This document shows positions 59,401 to 62,327 of a DNA stretch of 64,000 bases, in pieces; the first letter of the stretch is position 1; each line of letters opens with the position of its first letter. The stretch comes from Ailurus styani (Eukaryota; Chordata; Mammalia; Carnivora; Ailuridae), in contig LNAC01000276.1 in NCBI GenBank assembly GCA_002007465.1, positions 4,931,941-4,995,940 on the forward strand, written 5' to 3'. Position numbers and translations under genes: made by a program. Below the pieces are notes generated by a model that had not been told where the DNA came from, searched no databases, and saw only the letters and a list, made by a program, of their open reading frames with translations.

Positions 59401-62327
59401 TCTTTTAGAAGATTGGAAACAGTTTTCCTGGCTTTTCCCCCTTGCTATTGAGCAGAACTACCAGCAACTAAGATGCTGGTGGCAAAGAGAGCTTCATAAC
59501 ACTTCATTTATTTCTCTTTCATCTCCTAGTGCCTTCCTAATTGTAGGTATTCAAGTACAACTTAAGTGTCTTAGTCAAATAATATTGAATATTAAATATT
59601 TAAATATCTTTTTAAAACATGTTAAGCAGTTTTCAGGAAGGATTCTATGCAATCACAGGGAGTGGTTCCACATGTGGTTAGTGTCCAGGCTCTGGTGTGA
59701 GAAGGATGAAGCTGAATGCTGACTGTATGACCTTGAACAAGTCCATACTTCCAACAGCTGCAGCTTCTTTATCTTTAATTGGGGGTAAAAGAAGAACCTT
59801 CCTCATTTGGTTTATGAAAGGATGAAATGATATATTGTGTAAGATAAAGTGTGTTGAAGATTGCTAGTTTTCAATAAATGTTGACTTTCATCGTTATAAT
59901 CACCACCACTGCCACCCTTACCTGCATTGTCATCATTGTCATCATCATGACCATCATCACTTCTGTGATCACGATCACCTTCACCTTCCTCCTCCTCCTC
60001 CTCATTGTCAGGATCACCACCACCACCACTCTATAGCCTCTATAGACTTTGTGATGCCCCACATTTAGTAAATACATTTTCTACAGTTATGAAGTTGAAT
60101 TTTAGAATGAACCAAGAGGAGGATGTCCAAGACTAAACAGAAAACCAATGAGAAGGTAGTTGTGGGGCTTGGCATGTATATCCTTAGCCTCCTATTCAGG
60201 GTTCTTTCTCCCTAATCAAGTTCCTGATGTGACACAAACCTCTATATTCCTCAGGTCCGAATGGAGTACAAGAAGTGGTTTAGTGGCATCTGGAAAGGAG
60301 TTGAAACTGAAAGCACTGAGGTAACACGCTCTACGACCCAAACCAAAATGGTAAGACCAGCTTCTTGGCAATGCTGGGTACTGGCCAAACCTAACCTCTT
60401 GTACTGCCGGGAGTTTCCTCATCCCTTGATCTGAAGGAAAAGAAAAATCGCATACTTCCTCCATTATGCTGTGGTTTCTGGTTTTTGAGACCAAAATCAA
60501 TAGAACACCTCCTTCCCTTCCCTTCCCTTCCCTTCCCTTCCCTTCCCTTTCCTTCCTTTCCCTTCCCTTCCTTCTTCCTTCCTTCCTCATCTTCTTCCTT
60601 TCTCTCCCTCTCTCTCTCTCAGTCTTTCCATAATATTCAAATGATATTTATCAAAAAAATTTTAGTTTATTTAACAATGTTCATTTAACAAGTATTTACT
60701 GAGTATCCAGTACATCCCAGATGCTGTTTTAGGTGCTGGGGAAATGACAGAAGATACACTGACAAAAATCCTTGCCCTCACAGAACTGATGTTCTGGTAG
60801 GGGTGGCTGAGAATAAACCCCCAAACATGAATTATACACTATTTCACAAAGTGATGTGGGCTATGGAAAAATACAGAGCAGTGAAGAGAAATCGGTACTC
60901 ATGAGGTGGGGGGAGTTTGGTTTCCAGTAAGGTGGCCACAGTGACAGTCTTTCACTGTCTATCGCCACCTTCTATTTTAATTCTCTGCATGATGTGCCTC
61001 TCTGTATGATATTTCTCTTACTCTGAAGAACATGAAAGTGTTTACCTTTAGTCAATCTCTGCCACCCTGTAAGTTTCGGTGCTGTGGCTACTATCATTTT
61101 CCTTCTACCTAGAGCAATGCCTGGCCCCTTTTCACCCATTGGCTGAAATCACCAGCAAAGGATATATCAACCTGAACTGTGTAAAGGAACTTTCCCAATA
61201 CATGTGGTCTCCAAAAACATGTTGCATAGGGGAATCTATTGCATGGATTCTGGGATTCACCAGATTTGAGTTAGAATCTTGATTCTTTCAGGTTCCAGCT
61301 GGTAGATGCTGGACAAGTAGCTTAACCTCCCTGATCATCAATTCATTGATCACTGAAATGTCTGATTGACTGAGGAATAAAACAATGTACATGAAAGCTC
61401 TTTGCTCCACTCTGAACCACGTCAACACTCCATTTATGAACACCACATCATCAAGTGTCAACTATATAGAAGGCCCCAAACAATAATCTTATCCTCTTAT
61501 CTTTGAATAACACTTTACATTTGAAAAAGCACATATTCAGGGAGCCTAGGTGGCTCAGTCAGTGTAGCATCCCACTCTTGGTTTCGGCTCAGGTCATGAC
61601 CTCAGAGTTGTGAGACTGAGCCCCCCTTGGGCTCCACACTGGGTGTGGAATTTGCATAAGAATCTCTCTCTCCCTCTCTCTATACCCCTCCCCCAGCTCG
61701 CTCTCACATTCTCTCTAAAATATTAAATACATAAAAATAAAAAACAAACAAACAAAAAGCAGACATTCAACCTTACAGTTCATTGATCCTCTGTAACACT
61801 TAGTGATCCTTCACTGTTTGAATGGAGCCAACATGCCCGAGTTCAATCCCAACTCCACCACTTCCAAGCTGCATGAGCTTGTGCTAGCTACTGTCTCTGA
61901 GCCTCAGGACTTCATCTGATGGTAGTAGTATCTATCTCATCATGAGAAGAAAGTGAGGTCATATGTGTTAAGAGTTTAGAATGCTGCCTGGCATACAGTA
62001 AACAAACACACTGTAAATGTTTGTGAAAAGATCAGATAAATAAGAAGACCGTGATATTTGGTGTTTGGGGGAGGAAAGTCTGTAAAGTCAGATATTAGGA
62101 TATTAGCCATACATTAATAAGATCCTAATGAGCTTTGGACCTTAGAGAGAGTCTGGTTTGTCATTTCCTGAGATGTTACTTTCTCTTCAGCTTGTTCTAC
62201 ATATTATCTCCCCAAATAGGAGGAACCAGGGACGTCATCAGAAGTCTTTCCCAGAAGAGATGCTGCTTCTGTGCAACCACGGGATCAGACTCCCATCTCT
62301 GCCTTTTGGCTAAGAACAGAAAACTGA
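3752..62327 (+). CDS. ADGRE4: ADGRE4-like EGF-TM7 adhesion GPCR, 16 coding exons
   Basis: Exons: 3752-3782, 7017-7067, 13458-13595, 24992-25059, 27268-27369, 28930-29101, 33879-33992, 35550-35743, 39383-39541, 42404-42598, 44262-44497, 46456-46522, 47112-47203, 49330-49510, 60255-60350, 62220-62327. They sum to 2004 nt (667 residues plus TGA), all junctions are GT-AG and all phases agree. Order of domains: signal peptide (about 1-22), EGF (C30 to C72), Cys-containing stalk (74-130), GAIN (about 131-343) with GPS cysteines C300, C313, C325, C327 and the cleavage triplet H329-L330-S331, seven helices (347-597), tail (598-667). N-glycosylation sequons include N23, N98, N141, N275, N283 and N321. 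The family comprises myeloid surface receptors that self-cleave at the GPS. The gene name rests on remembered features of the family: two non-EGF stalk exons shared with EMR1, and a tail opening [11 protein letters not shown] with a threonine-rich stretch. ADGRE1 is the main alternative but has many more EGF modules and a different tail. Intactness is seen directly; expression is inferred. Confidence 0.88.
3783..4695. other. Intron 1, non-repeat part
   Basis: Intron between exons 1 and 2. An open frame crosses 4304-4876 but runs into the SINE and has no family features. Nothing else recognised. Confidence 0.5.
4696..4900 (+). mobile_element. CAN-SINE, older subfamily
   Basis: tRNA-derived head (cacctgggtggctcag), CT-rich middle and aaataaataaataaaat tail. 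The head reads attaggtgtctgccttcag, an older subfamily than the mustelid-type copies elsewhere. Confidence 0.9.
4911..5280 (-). mobile_element. L1M 3' UTR fragment
   Basis: Antisense L1M signature (tttattaggacataattggc, then a gtgtac motif). Diverged; borders approximate. Confidence 0.65.
5281..7016. other. Intron 1, unclassified
   Basis: No exon, RNA gene or clear repeat was recognised. Several short overlapping open frames at 5286-6167 have no protein family signs and no consistent splice sites. Confidence 0.4.
7017..7067 (+). CDS. ADGRE4: ADGRE4 exon 2, rest of signal peptide
   Basis: 51 nt, phase 1 to 1, acceptor after a pyrimidine tract ending ctcag, donor gtatgt. Continues the hydrophobic core (LSCLVFVV, residues 12-19) and ends with a polar stretch carrying the sequon N23-S-S. 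Signal cleavage is expected somewhere in residues 20-27. A SINE begins about 150 bases downstream of the donor. Confidence 0.85.
7221..7418 (-). mobile_element. Young CAN-SINE with 15-bp TSD
   Basis: Antisense copy, from poly(T) to the ggcgccc head. Flanked by tctatcatcatttct at 7206-7220 and 7419-7433 (perfect). Its internal motif ttacaagtagacagagaggc is the caniform, mustelid-like type. Confidence 0.95.
7434..8025. other. Intron 2, AT-rich unclassified
   Basis: AT-rich sequence with no recognised feature. Confidence 0.4.
8026..9978 (-). mobile_element. Carnivore L1, 5'-inverted (twin-primed)
   Basis: 8030-8876 is the L1 3' end and last part of ORF2 in antisense; 8877-9977 is the preceding ORF2 segment in sense. 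Both halves meet at the same ORF2 position (gggcagaagacat), the structure made by twin priming. ORF2 frames are broken by stops. No clear TSD found. Confidence 0.85.
10020..10235 (-). mobile_element. L1M-like ancient fragment
   Basis: Diverged motifs (gacagaaaaattggaagaat, gattcacaatttgttacc) of an old LINE 3' region. A similar run continues at 11530-11640, 11935-12125 and about 12690-13030, so one old element appears to have been split by later insertions. Confidence 0.45.
10236..11358 (-). mobile_element. Carnivore L1 3' end and part of ORF2
   Basis: Antisense. Left end carries the 3' UTR (gttcagttagccactg, then gtttttgatgtaatgttc); 10686-11340 translates on the minus strand to the ORF2 C-terminus with stops and frameshifts. 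Ends abruptly in AT-rich sequence. Confidence 0.9.
11650..11800 (-). mobile_element. Probable MIR fragment
   Basis: Antisense MIR-like core (cattttaaagatgatgacaa, then ggaggcttgga). Weakly conserved. Confidence 0.45.
12138..12650 (+). mobile_element. Solo LTR of an endogenous retrovirus (gamma-like), sense
   Basis: Non-coding LTR with three CCAAT-type boxes (near 12330, 12358 and 12380), a pyrimidine-rich segment, and AATAAA at about 12570-12576 on the + strand. No gag, pol or env remnants flank it, so it is probably solo. The left end TG at 12138 is plausible; the right end could not be fixed. It lies about 0.8 kb upstream of the EGF exon. Confidence 0.6.
13458..13595 (+). CDS. ADGRE4: ADGRE4 exon 3, single EGF-like domain
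   Basis: 138 nt, symmetric phase 1-1, as usual for one EGF module per exon. Six cysteines at residues 30, 35, 41, 50, 52 and 72 give the C1-C6 EGF pattern; the 20-residue spacing between C5 and C6 is typical of EMR proteins. It lacks the D-x-(D/N)-E start of a calcium-binding EGF, which fits the first, non-calcium module of the family. The acceptor follows a (TC)n tract. Confidence 0.93.
13765..13905 (+). mobile_element. MIR SINE
   Basis: Sense MIR with core motifs in order: tagccatgcgactttt, ttgaatcctcagttt, ataacccgtaaaatagg. Diverged. Confidence 0.6.
14062..14285 (-). mobile_element. MER5A hAT-Charlie DNA transposon
   Basis: Clear match to remembered MER5A motifs in reverse: ttagcaaactttgtctgtag, aatatttcaggctttgcagg, ccaataaaactttattta. 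Confidence 0.85.
14635..14786 (-). mobile_element. Short carnivore L1 3' end
   Basis: Antisense, starting with poly(T) and tttttcagtgatccaagatt and truncated after ctcatggtca. Confidence 0.85.
14831..15275 (+). mobile_element. 5'-truncated carnivore L1 3' end
   Basis: Sense: last codons of ORF2 (ggatgaatacccaaca) followed by the complete 3' UTR (gagcactgggtgtggtgc, gaaaaaaataaagt). Near-consensus, so relatively young. Confidence 0.88.
15600..15682 (-). mobile_element. Short carnivore L1 3' end
   Basis: Antisense, about 80 bases (ccaagattcattatttgtgc to gatacccaccacca). Flanks are AT-rich, so a TSD is not clear. Confidence 0.7.
15683..16771. other. Intron 3, unclassified
   Basis: Searched for a second EGF exon (a phase-1 exon opening with a D-x-(N/D)-E-C motif): none seen here or elsewhere between 13596 and 24991. 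Confidence 0.4.
16772..18325 (+). mobile_element. L1 ORF2 C-terminal half, inverted relative to 18326-24780
   Basis: Sense ORF2 from just after the reverse-transcriptase FADD-type motif to close to the ORF2 end. The longest intact stretch, 17443-18357, is 304 codons and contains the ORF2 C-terminal cysteine region. It lacks a 3' UTR and poly(A), so it is not a separate complete insertion. Confidence 0.88.
18976..19168 (+). mobile_element. CAN-SINE with 11-bp TSD
   Basis: Sense copy, head taggcacctgcgtggctcag, tail aaataaagaaataaaatc. Flanked by gaataggtatt at 18965-18975 and 19169-19179. Sits inside the antisense L1. Confidence 0.93.
19213..19435 (+). mobile_element. L1 3' end and (TTAA)n tail
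   Basis: Sense L1 3' UTR ends (gagcactgggtgtggtgc; aaaaactaatgatgtatt seen twice) followed by an A-rich tail and a (TTAA)n tract at about 19388-19424. Looks like one short L1 insertion with a long variable tail, or two nested ones. Confidence 0.65.
19641..19798 (-). mobile_element. CAN-SINE with 17-bp TSD
   Basis: Antisense. gctcataatatgttctt occurs at 19624-19640 and 19799-19815 (perfect). Confidence 0.93.
20462..20656 (-). mobile_element. CAN-SINE
   Basis: Antisense, poly(T) then gatttttatttatttattt, ending in aggcacccaggaacccc. Flanked by a diverged TSD (aagcccttgtttctt and aaacccttgtttttt). Confidence 0.9.
21463..22030 (-). mobile_element. Composite nested L1 insertion, probably 5'-inverted
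   Basis: Antisense L1 3' ends at 21463-21757 (two related 3' UTR pieces) followed by ORF2 end in sense at 21758-22030. The interrupted L1 resumes at 22031; tctgtgga at 21451-21458 recurs at 22031-22038. Confidence 0.6.
23880..24130 (-). mobile_element. Young L1 3' end inside L1 5' UTR
   Basis: Antisense copy of the 3' UTR type that begins ttctttgccccaggggtaca. Preceded by T-rich sequence (the reversed poly(A)). Confidence 0.85.
24505..24772 (-). repeat. Two 160-bp-spaced units at the 5' end of the antisense L1
   Basis: cacaggtgttcagaatg at 24521 recurs at 24681, and atcttccctc at 24601 recurs at 24761. Each unit matches the first 110 bases of the sense L1 at 50824, which has only one unit. 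Confidence 0.85.
24992..25059 (+). CDS. ADGRE4: ADGRE4 exon 4, first stalk exon
   Basis: 68 nt, phase 1 to 0, donor gtaagg. Encodes residues 74-96 with two cysteines (C80, C93). It does not form an EGF. EMR1 has a short exon of the same kind, containing Cys and a QxCQ-like end, after its last EGF, so this is read as the start of the stalk. It follows an 11.4-kb intron filled mostly with L1. Confidence 0.85.
25183..25345. repeat. Ancient interspersed repeat, class uncertain
   Basis: Shares motifs (ccatgtaacaagtg, aaacttagtgacttaaacaa, tgagtcaggaatccaggg) with stretches at 29634-29750 plus 31088-31200 and at 36195-36450, so it is a family. I could not name it with certainty. Confidence 0.55.
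25346..26020 (+). mobile_element. L1M ORF2 end and 3' UTR
   Basis: Sense old L1: ORF2 end motifs (cactgctaggtatataccca, gcattattcacaatagcc) then the L1M 3' UTR ending attatacctcattgg. Confidence 0.85.
26108..26270 (+). mobile_element. 5'-truncated L1 with 16-bp TSD
   Basis: 163 bp of young L1 3' UTR (cctgtacccctggggcaaag, then poly(A)). aaagaccatatatgct occurs at 26092-26107 and 26271-26286, perfect. Confidence 0.95.
26300..26400 (-). mobile_element. MIR fragment
   Basis: Motifs gaccctgaggcccagagag and ttcaaggtcactta are the antisense MIR core. Confidence 0.6.
26515..26945 (+). mobile_element. L1 3' end interrupted by a SINE
   Basis: Sense L1 3' UTR before and after an antisense CAN-SINE at 26557-26745. 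The SINE carries the TSD cataagagactctt (26543-26556) and cataaaagactctt (26746-26759), one mismatch. Confidence 0.88.
26964..27150 (+). mobile_element. CAN-SINE with 14-bp TSD
   Basis: Sense copy (gggcagctgggtggctcag, tail ending about 27150). Flanked by aaattaggtaaaaa at 26950-26963 and 27151-27164. It lies about 120 bases before exon 5. Confidence 0.94.
27268..27369 (+). CDS. ADGRE4: ADGRE4 exon 5, second stalk exon
   Basis: 102 nt, phase 0-0, residues 97-130. Serine-rich, with cysteines C110 and C120 and the sequon N98-L-S. The acceptor ctcttag is strong. The donor CAG|gtctga is weak, so the 3' border is the least certain of the extracellular exons; the frame nevertheless joins cleanly to exon 6. 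Confidence 0.8.
27430..27850. mobile_element. Old L1 fragment (-) and carnivore L1 3' end (+)
   Basis: 27430-27720 carries old LINE 3' motifs in antisense (gagcagtttcaggttcaca, agagttcccatatatcccc). 27743-27850 is a sense carnivore L1 3' end (gagtactgggtgtta, atgaatcattgaacactac). Confidence 0.65.
27870..28040 (-). mobile_element. L1M 3' UTR fragment
   Basis: Motifs ttttgatatacatatacata and gattaccacagtcaagc are antisense L1M 3' UTR. Confidence 0.7.
28048..28264 (-). mobile_element. CAN-SINE with expanded (TTTA)n
   Basis: Antisense, older subfamily. The tail contains about ten TTTA units at roughly 28058-28097, a likely polymorphic microsatellite. Confidence 0.9.
28265..28929. other. Intron 5, unclassified
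   Basis: No recognised repeat or exon. Several overlapping 60-82-codon open frames show no family signs. Confidence 0.4.
28930..29101 (+). CDS. ADGRE4: ADGRE4 exon 6, GAIN subdomain A
   Basis: 172 nt, phase 0 to 1, acceptor taacag, donor gtaagg. Residues 131-187 are predicted to be largely helical (the run from K152 through A173 is amphipathic), as expected for the helical subdomain A of the GAIN fold. Sequon N141-L-T. Confidence 0.9.
29185..29335 (-). mobile_element. Probable MIR
   Basis: Antisense MIR-like order: catctcacaaaatcctcc, tacctctatcttataataag, gggctgagtccca. Confidence 0.5.
29761..31072 (+). mobile_element. Carnivore L1, 5'-inverted, perfect 15-bp TSD
   Basis: 29761-30018 is ORF2 in antisense; 30030-31072 is ORF2 and 3' UTR in sense. 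The halves are consecutive in the L1, meeting near the codons for FWDF. agactgcaatgaagg flanks it at 29746-29760 and 31073-31087. Frames are partly open (122 codons at 30219-30587). Confidence 0.95.
31088..31764. other. Intron 6, mostly unclassified
   Basis: 31088-31200 continues the ancient repeat interrupted at 29760. The rest shows nothing recognised. Confidence 0.45.
31765..31935. repeat. (TA)n-rich low-complexity tract
   Basis: About 170 bases of interrupted TATA repeats; several segments are self-complementary. (TGCATG)n-like repeats follow at 32008-32045. Confidence 0.9.
31946..32510. other. Intron 6, unclassified
   Basis: No exon or clear repeat seen apart from the short TG-rich run at its start. 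Confidence 0.4.
32515..32612 (-). mobile_element. MIR SINE core
   Basis: Antisense MIR core well preserved: gtagatgaggaaactgaagc, gattaagccactggcccaaa. Confidence 0.75.
32790..33515 (+). mobile_element. L1M ORF2 end and 3' UTR
   Basis: Sense old L1: gatatggagaaaatggagacc, gcaattccacttcaagggtc, and a tail ending ttacaataataataaagg. Heavily diverged. Confidence 0.85.
33552..33713 (-). mobile_element. Short carnivore L1 3' end with TSD
   Basis: Antisense 3' UTR only. Flanks gttcactttttt (33540-33551) and gttcatttttt (33714-33724). Ends about 165 bases before exon 7. Confidence 0.85.
33879..33992 (+). CDS. ADGRE4: ADGRE4 exon 7, GAIN domain
   Basis: 114 nt, phase 1-1, acceptor after TTTTTTAG, donor gtactc. 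Residues 188-225 contain two cysteines, in the NC and HC contexts, matching the strand pair of the equivalent EMR1 exon. Its frame and phases fit both neighbours exactly. Confidence 0.9.
33993..34440. other. Intron 7, unclassified
   Basis: Nothing recognised. Followed at 34441-34650 by an antisense L1M 3' UTR (acttgagatatagttgacat). Confidence 0.45.
34780..35130. repeat. Long imperfect (CATC)n / (ATCC)n array
   Basis: About 350 bases of tetranucleotide repeat (CATC, with CATT and CTTC variants). Translated on the + strand it gives runs of Pro, Ser, Ile and His in all three frames, which is a repeat artefact. Confidence 0.95.
35550..35743 (+). CDS. ADGRE4: ADGRE4 exon 8, GAIN subdomain B
   Basis: 194 nt, phase 1 to 0. 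Residues 226-290 open with [10 protein letters not shown], a hallmark beta strand of the EMR/CD97 GAIN domain, and end with the strand before the GPS (VNFTFQHEK). Sequons N275-T-S and N283-F-T. Donor gtgtgt. Confidence 0.93.
36195..36450. repeat. Ancient interspersed repeat, class uncertain
   Basis: Same family as 25183-25345 (tgggtcaggaatttgagac; ggtttctcataagtttcctg). Confidence 0.5.
36800..37640 (+). mobile_element. L1M ORF2 C-terminal part
   Basis: Sense old L1: gcaaatggtgctggggaaat, then motifs through gaatgggagaaaatacctgc to the cells of the 3' UTR. Reading frames are broken. Continues at about 37641-37865 and 38036-38150 around a SINE. Confidence 0.8.
37874..38033 (+). mobile_element. 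CAN-SINE in L1M
   Basis: Sense (gggacacctgggtggctcag). Flanked by gttctgga at 37866-37873 and about 38035-38042. A variant lacking the usual aaataaata tail. Confidence 0.85.
38412..38608 (+). mobile_element. CAN-SINE with TSD
   Basis: Sense (cagggcacctgagtggctcag). Flanked by aaacagtcttagacc and aaacagtgttagacc (one mismatch). Confidence 0.92.
38609..39382. other. Intron 8 end, unclassified plus MIR
   Basis: About 39175-39345 has MIR-like order in sense (aactgtgagtttcctcc; tatctacctcacaagggttt). The rest shows nothing recognised. Confidence 0.4.
39383..39541 (+). CDS. ADGRE4: ADGRE4 exon 9, GPS autoproteolysis motif and tethered agonist
   Basis: 159 nt, phase 0-0, residues 291-343. The four GPS cysteines (C300, C313, C325, C327), the tryptophans and [11 protein letters not shown] are all present, so self-cleavage between L330 and S331 is expected. 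The new N-terminus SSFAILMAS would be the tethered (Stachel) agonist. The donor is gtaatc, and an antisense L1 fragment begins about 13 bases past the exon end. Confidence 0.96.
39555..39939 (-). mobile_element. L1 3' end next to GPS exon donor
   Basis: Antisense young L1 3' end and last codons of ORF2. ctctactt occurs at 39547-39554 and 39940-39947, giving a short TSD. It starts only 13 bases beyond exon 9. Confidence 0.85.
40640..41400 (-). mobile_element. L1M 3' UTR and ORF2 end
   Basis: Antisense old L1: ccactttattgagatatcct at the 3' end, through ttgactcttagattctgcat to the ORF2 region at 41150-41280. Confidence 0.8.
41855..42265. repeat. Ancient interspersed repeat carrying a micro L1
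   Basis: A widespread old repeat type (gactgggtgccttaaac; aagtccaagttcaaggcg; ttattggatcagggcccacc), related to 49935-50315. It is interrupted at 41917-41958 by a very short L1. Confidence 0.55.
41917..41958 (-). mobile_element. 42-bp L1 3' end insertion with 14-bp TSD
   Basis: Poly(T) with interspersed A, then about 27 bases of L1 3' UTR. gcaaaaacttattt flanks it at 41903-41916 and 41959-41972, perfect. Confidence 0.9.
42404..42598 (+). CDS. ADGRE4: ADGRE4 exon 10, TM1 and TM2
   Basis: 195 nt, phase 0-0, residues 344-408. TM1 spans about 347-373 and TM2 about 383-402; the intracellular loop RPIQNTSSS between them is a class B2 (adhesion) signature. The exon is markedly more GC-rich than its AT-rich surroundings. 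Confidence 0.96.
42952..43462 (+). mobile_element. Young L1, 5'-inverted
   Basis: 42952-43093 antisense ORF2 end, 43094-43462 sense ORF2 end and 3' UTR with poly(A). Flanks agaacctgaatgtc (42938-42951) and agagcctgagtgtc (43463-43476), two mismatches. Confidence 0.88.
43477..44261. other. Intron 10, unclassified
   Basis: No recognised repeat or regulatory element. A 121-codon open frame at 44136-44501 simply runs through exon 11. Confidence 0.45.
44262..44497 (+). CDS. ADGRE4: ADGRE4 exon 11, TM3 and TM4
   Basis: 236 nt, phase 0 to 2. C411 is the conserved cysteine at the top of TM3; TM3 runs about 410-440 with the WMFLEGLHL motif, TM4 about 458-478 with GYGIPALIV. The donor gtaagc leaves two bases (CA) that form H487 with exon 12. 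Confidence 0.96.
44498..45340. other. Intron 11, mostly unclassified
   Basis: A MIR-like antisense stretch at about 44990-45095 (gtctcatcctccccgtgatc). The rest shows nothing recognised. Confidence 0.4.
45345..45570 (-). mobile_element. Degraded MER5A
   Basis: Motifs tatcaggggttggcaaaat, tcactaaaactttatttata and ctgtgggcca match MER5A in reverse; heavily diverged in the middle. Confidence 0.75.
45815..46350. mobile_element. MIR (-) split by an L1M fragment (+)
   Basis: 45815-45914 and 46235-46350 read as parts of an antisense MIR (cgtcatctcatttgatcttt; acacttgagggaactgaggc). 45915-46230 between them is a sense L1M ORF2 piece (aaatacatggagcgatagtc). Confidence 0.55.
46456..46522 (+). CDS. 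ADGRE4: ADGRE4 exon 12, extracellular loop 2 and start of TM5
   Basis: 67 nt, phase 2 to 0. Starts with H487-C488-W489; C488 is the expected disulfide partner of C411. The GPVAVIML segment begins TM5. Donor gtgagt. Confidence 0.94.
46523..47111. other. Intron 12
   Basis: A short L2/MIR-like piece at about 46760-46815 (tgttcattcaacaaacactt). No other feature. Confidence 0.45.
47112..47203 (+). CDS. ADGRE4: ADGRE4 exon 13, TM5 and intracellular loop 3
   Basis: 92 nt, phase 0 to 2. Completes TM5 (to about residue 523) and encodes loop 3 ([16 protein letters not shown]), which matches the family pattern of LSSLN followed by EVST. Donor gtaaga. Confidence 0.94.
47403..47492 (+). mobile_element. 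Short L1 3' end
   Basis: About 60 bases of sense L1 3' UTR (actgcatggagctctgggtg; cttggatcactgaaaaaata) and an A-rich tail. Confidence 0.8.
48063..48088. repeat. (CA)n microsatellite
   Basis: About 13 CA units, uninterrupted. Confidence 0.95.
48275..48479 (-). mobile_element. CAN-SINE containing the assembly gap
   Basis: Both ends of an antisense mustelid-type SINE are present; the middle is 107 N (48343-48449). cacctattaactattttt flanks it on both sides. By comparison with the copies at 7221 and 52045, about 95-100 bases are missing. Confidence 0.92.
48343..48449. other. Assembly gap (107 N)
   Basis: Run of N inside a SINE whose two ends are present. The gene's exons are not affected (nearest are exons 13 and 14). 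Confidence 0.99.
48544..49042 (-). mobile_element. Young L1 3' end with 14-bp TSD
   Basis: Antisense. atcaacacattttc at 48530-48543 and 49043-49056 is perfect. Low divergence from the copies at 43094 and 26108. Confidence 0.94.
49330..49510 (+). CDS. ADGRE4: ADGRE4 exon 14, TM6 and TM7
   Basis: 181 nt, phase 2 to 0. TM6 (about 542-564) contains GCSWVFGLF with the toggle tryptophan W557. TM7 (about 571-597) contains the INMLQG motif and ends HCLLNRQ. Followed by a 10.7-kb intron that holds a full-length L1. Confidence 0.96.
49627..49822 (-). mobile_element. CAN-SINE
   Basis: Antisense copy 116 bases after exon 14. Flanks tgtcttcattct and tgccttcattct give a TSD with one mismatch. Confidence 0.92.
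49935..50315. repeat. Ancient interspersed repeat, class uncertain
   Basis: Shares order and motifs with 41855-42265 (agaggctggaaatctgagtt; cttattggatcagggttct). A related but separate copy starts at about 50320. Confidence 0.5.
50705..50808 (+). mobile_element. MIR, left part (right part resumes at 59331)
   Basis: Sense MIR motifs (tctgagcctcaattttctca; acctgcctcacagggatgat). The MIR tail (gtccttggcataagttaag) appears at about 59345-59370, beyond the L1, so one MIR was split by the L1 insertion. Confidence 0.75.
51418..51885 (+). repeat. Two ~230-bp tandem units in the L1 5' UTR
   Basis: ctgggcaacagttctcaggg at 51421 recurs as ctggacaacagctctcagtg at 51651; ctcccctgggacaattgc and ctcccctgggagaattgc are also about 230 bases apart. 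Confidence 0.85.
52045..52243 (-). mobile_element. Young CAN-SINE with 15-bp TSD
   Basis: Antisense, inserted in the L1 5' UTR. aagcttatccctctt (52030-52044) and aagcccatccctctt (52244-52258). Complete, ending ccaggcgccc. Confidence 0.95.
53343..53397 (+). repeat. (GA)27 microsatellite inside L1 ORF1
   Basis: Uninterrupted GA run that keeps the ORF1 frame and would encode alternating Arg-Glu. Confidence 0.97.
54030..54232 (+). mobile_element. CAN-SINE with 15-bp TSD
   Basis: Sense copy inside ORF2. aaaaagcaggaccca (54015-54029) and aaaaagcagaaccca (54233-54247). Confidence 0.94.
54909..55062 (+). pseudogene. 5'-truncated processed retrocopy of an unknown mRNA 3' end
   Basis: 154 bp that does not match L1, breaking ORF2. 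Flanked by agcatcctgtgaa (54896-54908 and 55063-55075, perfect). Contains AATAAA at 55039-55044 and an A tail from 55050, only 5 bases after the signal. The source transcript is not recognised. Confidence 0.75.
56641..57425. mobile_element. Nested L1 3' ends and SINE inside ORF2
   Basis: 56650-57000: antisense L1 3' end, followed by agatctatacctt, an echo of agatctatacttc on its left. 57037-57112 and 57319-57425: sense L1 3' end with an aaagaaag tail, split by a sense CAN-SINE at 57113-57318 (aaaaactaatgatgta on both sides). ORF2 of the host L1 resumes at about 57430. Confidence 0.8.
59113..59147 (+). pseudogene. Inserted 5' half of a tRNA-Arg (CCT-type), tailless, with 13-bp TSD
   Basis: GCCCAGTCGCCTAATGG followed by ATAAGGCACTGGCCTCC: acceptor 5' strand, D arm with TAATGG loop, and anticodon stem up to the CCT anticodon loop. 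The target repeat tatacgcaactaa is perfect at 59100-59112 and 59148-59160. No 3' half, no CCA and no poly(A). Confidence 0.88.
59230..59310. repeat. A/G-rich tail of the full-length L1
   Basis: (AAAG)n, (GGAA)n and (GGGA)n runs that have evolved in the L1 poly(A) tail. Confidence 0.9.
59650..59885 (+). mobile_element. MIR SINE
   Basis: Sense MIR in order: actgtatgaccttgaacaag, tcatttggtttatgaaagg, and the end tcaataaatgttgac. Confidence 0.65.
59893..60035. repeat. Imperfect trinucleotide (CAT/CAC/CCT)n tract
   Basis: Purely repetitive; the antisense frame gives a Val/Met-rich peptide (59871-60077) that is an artefact. Confidence 0.9.
60255..60350 (+). CDS. ADGRE4: ADGRE4 exon 15, cytoplasmic tail
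   Basis: 96 nt, phase 0-0, residues 601-632. Begins [11 protein letters not shown], the helix-8 region of the family, followed by an acidic and threonine-rich stretch. Acceptor tcctcag, donor gtaaga. An internal GAG|gtaaca could act as an alternative donor but is weaker. Confidence 0.9.
60505..60620. repeat. (CCCTT)n pyrimidine tract
   Basis: About 100 bases of CCTTC/CCCTT repeats grading into CTTC and TC. It lies about 160 bases after exon 15. Confidence 0.95.
60675..60830 (-). mobile_element. L2 LINE fragment
   Basis: Motifs acaagtatttactgagtatc, tgttttaggtgctgggga and atccttgccctcacagaact are characteristic of L2 in antisense. Confidence 0.75.
60831..61530. other. Intron 15, mostly unclassified
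   Basis: A weak MIR-like sense stretch at 61260-61345. Nothing else recognised. Confidence 0.4.
61532..61745 (+). mobile_element. CAN-SINE, old subfamily
   Basis: Sense (cagggagcctaggtggctcag; cactcttggtttcggctcag). The middle and tail differ from the mustelid-type copies, so it predates them. Confidence 0.88.
61820..62015 (+). mobile_element. MIR SINE
   Basis: Sense MIR in the right order: gagttcaatcccaactccac, tctctgagcctcaggacttc, atctatctcatc, tgcctggcatacagtaaaca. Confidence 0.8.
62220..62327 (+). CDS. ADGRE4: ADGRE4 exon 16, C-terminal tail and stop
   Basis: 108 nt including TGA, residues 633-667. The acceptor is caaatag. The tail starts [10 protein letters not shown] and ends FWLRTEN. 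The reading is in phase with exon 15 and resembles the remembered EMR4 tail (EE, then a GxSSE pattern, ending near a W). This is the least constrained exon, since tails diverge quickly. Confidence 0.72.
   Translation, partial: EEPGTSSEVFPRRDAASVQPRDQTPISAFWLRTEN

Noticed and set aside
59871..60077. Val/Met-rich 68-codon minus-strand frame
   Set aside because: Translation of a trinucleotide repeat.
60485..60688. Phe/Pro/Ser-rich 67-codon frame
   Set aside because: Translation of the CCCTT pyrimidine tract.
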